From Piscirickettsiaceae bacterium (GTDB lineage Bacteria; Pseudomonadota; Gammaproteobacteria; Nitrosococcales; Methylophagaceae): a stretch of 51,556 bases of DNA. A program made the translations under genes and the position numbers. This document shows positions 49,698-51,556 of the stretch, in pieces; within the stretch, counting starts at the first letter, position 1, and every line of letters begins with the position of its first letter. Where the stretch lies: positions 1-51,556 of the forward strand of contig JABSQN010000008.1 of assembly GCA_013215825.1 (NCBI GenBank), read 5' to 3'. The notes below the pieces were generated by a model. That model saw only the letters and a list, made by a program, of their open reading frames with translations, was not told the origin of the DNA and made no database searches.

Positions 49698-51419
49698 ATG
49701 ACAAATAATCAAGGTTTCTTTAAACGGAAATTATTTATGGGTGCAACTATTGGCTCAGCTATTTTCTTTATAATTATTGGTATTATTTTCTGGGGTGGGT
49801 TTAATACCGCAATGGATGCAACCAATAAAGAAGAGTTTTGTATCTCTTGCCATGAAATGGAAGATAATGTTTTTGAAGAGTATAAAAAGACCATTCACTA
49901 TGCAAATCGTTCTGGTGTAAGAGCTACCTGTCCTGATTGCCATGTTCCAAAAGAATGGACGCATAAAATGGTAAGAAAAATACAGGCATCTAAGGAAATT
50001 TTGCATAAACTTTTAGGCTCTATCGACACACCAGAAAAATTTGATGAAAAACGTTTGCAGCTGGCTAAAAATGAATGGAAAAGAATGAAGGCTACGGACT
50101 CCCGCGAGTGTCGGAATTGCCATGACTTTGAATCAATGGCTGTAGCTTATCAAAAACCAAGGGCTCGTAAACAGCATGAGAATGCTTTAAAAGTAGGCAA
50201 TACCTGTATTGATTGTCACAAAGGTATTGCTCACAAACCAGTACATCAGCTAATGGATGAAGAAGAATTAGAAAAATTATCTGCACCTAATCCTGACATC
50301 GCAAGACCAAATGCTACTTTAAGAGCACCTGTTAATACTAAACAACAAAAATTACTGGATTTATCAAATTCTCCCTCTAAGTCAGTAGTTAAATCGGTTG
50401 TTAAAGAACACACTGTTGGCTTATCAGTATCAGATTTTGGTATTGATTGGGGTAGCGTTCCTGATAGAGAGATAACGATTTTTTATCCTGGCCAAGCTTC
50501 TATGGAATGGATATTCAAAGGTAGTGAACATGGTGGAAAATTACCGTTTAAAGCAGGTGACCGATGTGTTGAATGTCACGACAATGAAACAGCAGAAATG
50601 GGACTTAAAATTGTTACAGGCGAAAGGCTTGAGACCCAAGTTATTCCTGATAAACGTGGCAGTATAGCGGTTAAAGTTCAGGCTTCTTATGATGATGAAT
50701 ATTTATATATGCGCTATGAATGGCAGGATACTGCTCATGCTCCCGTCCCCTTTGTTGATGGTGGAAAGATGGATCCAGATAATCAGGTCAAAATCGCGAT
50801 GATGTTTAGTGACGATAATCAACGTGAGGAAGATGATTTTACTGGCAGTGTTATGTATTCAGGACGCGTGGGCTGCTGGGCTTCATGTCATCACGATGCC
50901 AAAGGTATGCCTGATGAGCCTAAACAAGAAGATATTGATGCTTACGAACAAAAAGATCTCATTGATATGAAGCAAGGTATTAGAAAATATCTAACTGAAA
51001 GTCGCACCAAAGTAGAAGTTGCTGGTCGCCGCGGTAAAAAACGAGGTGGCTGGAATAAATTAAAATCAGCGGAAGAAATACAAGCCGAACTCGATGCCGG
51101 ACGATATCTCGATTTAATTCGCTATAAGGCGGGGACAAAAGAGTCAGAAAATGGCTATATTTTGGCTGACCGTATCATGAGTGGTGGCGAAGAAGTTTTA
51201 TTTAGCTCTAGCTTGGAAAGTGGTTTTTGGGTAATTGAATTAAAACGAAAACTCAAATCTGATAAAGCAGGAGATATTGCTTTAGATTTCGATAAAATTT
51301 ATAACTTTGGCTTTGCTATCCATGATGATTATACCAATGGTCGTTTCCATCATGTTTCATTAGGTTACAAATTAGGTTTTGATAACGAGAACGTAGAGAT
51401 TAATGCAGTTAAAAAATAA
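49698..51419 (+). CDS. NirT/NapC tetrahaem domain fused to haem-binding EB-dehydrogenase-like domain
   Basis: 573 residues. One membrane anchor (about 15-34) leads to a NapC/NirT-type tetrahaem part with CISCH (48), CPDCH (78), CRNCH (138) and CIDCH (170). After a linker comes a C-terminal domain (about 245-570) resembling the periplasmic haem-binding subunit of ethylbenzene/DMSO-reductase-type enzymes, with two further c-haem motifs: CVECH (290) and an unusual three-residue-spaced CWASCH (393). It probably carries electrons from the quinol pool to NirS or other periplasmic acceptors. The fold of the second half is assigned from memory of the family. Confidence 0.8.
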   Translation: MTNNQGFFKRKLFMGATIGSAIFFIIIGIIFWGGFNTAMDATNKEEFCISCHEMEDNVFEEYKKTIHYANRSGVRATCPDCHVPKEWTHKMVRKIQASKEILHKLLGSIDTPEKFDEKRLQLAKNEWKRMKATDSRECRNCHDFESMAVAYQKPRARKQHENALKVGNTCIDCHKGIAHKPVHQLMDEEELEKLSAPNPDIARPNATLRAPVNTKQQKLLDLSNSPSKSVVKSVVKEHTVGLSVSDFGIDWGSVPDREITIFYPGQASMEWIFKGSEHGGKLPFKAGDRCVECHDNETAEMGLKIVTGERLETQVIPDKRGSIAVKVQASYDDEYLYMRYEWQDTAHAPVPFVDGGKMDPDNQVKIAMMFSDDNQREEDDFTGSVMYSGRVGCWASCHHDAKGMPDEPKQEDIDAYEQKDLIDMKQGIRKYLTESRTKVEVAGRRGKKRGGWNKLKSAEEIQAELDAGRYLDLIRYKAGTKESENGYILADRIMSGGEEVLFSSSLESGFWVIELKRKLKSDKAGDIALDFDKIYNFGFAIHDDYTNGRFHHVSLGYKLGFDNENVEINAVKK

Positions 51420-51541
51420 ACAATATATCCTAGCTGTCGTTATCTAACATAAATTCAGTTTCCAAATCATGCATGGCGACCATACCAAATCGTACGTACT
51501 AAACGAAAACTCTAATTTTATATTTGTAAGGAATTAAAAAC

Positions 51542-51556
51542 ATGAAAAAACTAACC
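51542..51556 (+). CDS. Start of a further gene, cut by right edge
   Basis: ATG AAA AAA CTA ACC (MKKLT) with AAGGA about eight bases upstream. The opening looks like a signal peptide, so a periplasmic cytochrome or another nir gene is likely, but only five codons are present. Confidence 0.55.

Noticed and set aside
50092-50286. Minus-strand frames across the NirT-like gene
   Set aside because: They are shadows of a strongly coding multihaem gene.

Overview
The window looks like a chromosomal segment of a low-GC, probably marine gammaproteobacterium that respires nitrogen oxides. The gammaproteobacterial character rests on clpS-clpA, grxD, RlmF/RlmJ methyltransferases, single-chain PurL, DinF-type MATE, and Fur- and Fnr-like operators. 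I cannot name the genus; a Thiotrichales or Methylophaga-like chemotroph is only a guess. No rRNA, tRNA, CRISPR array, prophage or intact insertion sequence was seen.

Layout. (1) 1-6.7 kb, minus strand: a long acidic repeat membrane protein running off the left edge, overlapped by a VWA-domain membrane protein; then metZ and a membrane PAS/PP2C phosphatase. (2) 6.7-7.27 kb: an AT-rich non-coding gap with several DnaA-box-like words. (3) 7.27-12.8 kb, minus: clpA, clpS, grxD, serB, ppa, a rubredoxin and a TauE-like permease. (4) 12.9-18.5 kb, plus: a membrane pyrophosphatase of K+-dependent type, a MATE exporter, a REP-like hairpin and a Fur-controlled feoAB. (5) 18.5-26.9 kb: a small Arg-rich protein, a decayed reading frame, purL, an RDD protein, rlmF, a periplasmic peroxiredoxin, rlmJ and pdxH. 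(6) 26.9-51.5 kb: a denitrification island.

The island has two arms. The minus-strand arm is nosR-nosZ followed, after an intrinsic terminator, by nosD-nosF-nosY-nosL (N2O reductase and its maturation). The plus-strand arm is a Dnr-type regulator, norCB, norE, norF, a hemerythrin, norQ, two small unrecognised membrane proteins, norD, a haem-type TonB receptor, nirS (cytochrome cd1), and a hexahaem NirT/haem-binding fusion. Together they reduce nitrite to NO, N2O and N2. Between the arms sits a GMC oxidoreductase, its Tat-exported small subunit and a TlpA-like thioredoxin. The haem d1 synthesis genes are not in the window and may lie to the right.

Regulation. Fnr/Dnr-like palindromes of the form TTGAY-N4-RTCAA lie upstream of nosR, norC and nirS, each with a -10-like hexamer at the spacing expected for a class II activator; a weaker copy precedes the TonB receptor. 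The adjacent Crp/Fnr protein has the E-x-x-S-R recognition helix and lacks the iron-sulphur cysteine cluster of Fnr, as in Dnr. Small upstream reading frames in the leaders of dnr and nirS share a short similar segment, which may be an undescribed control element.
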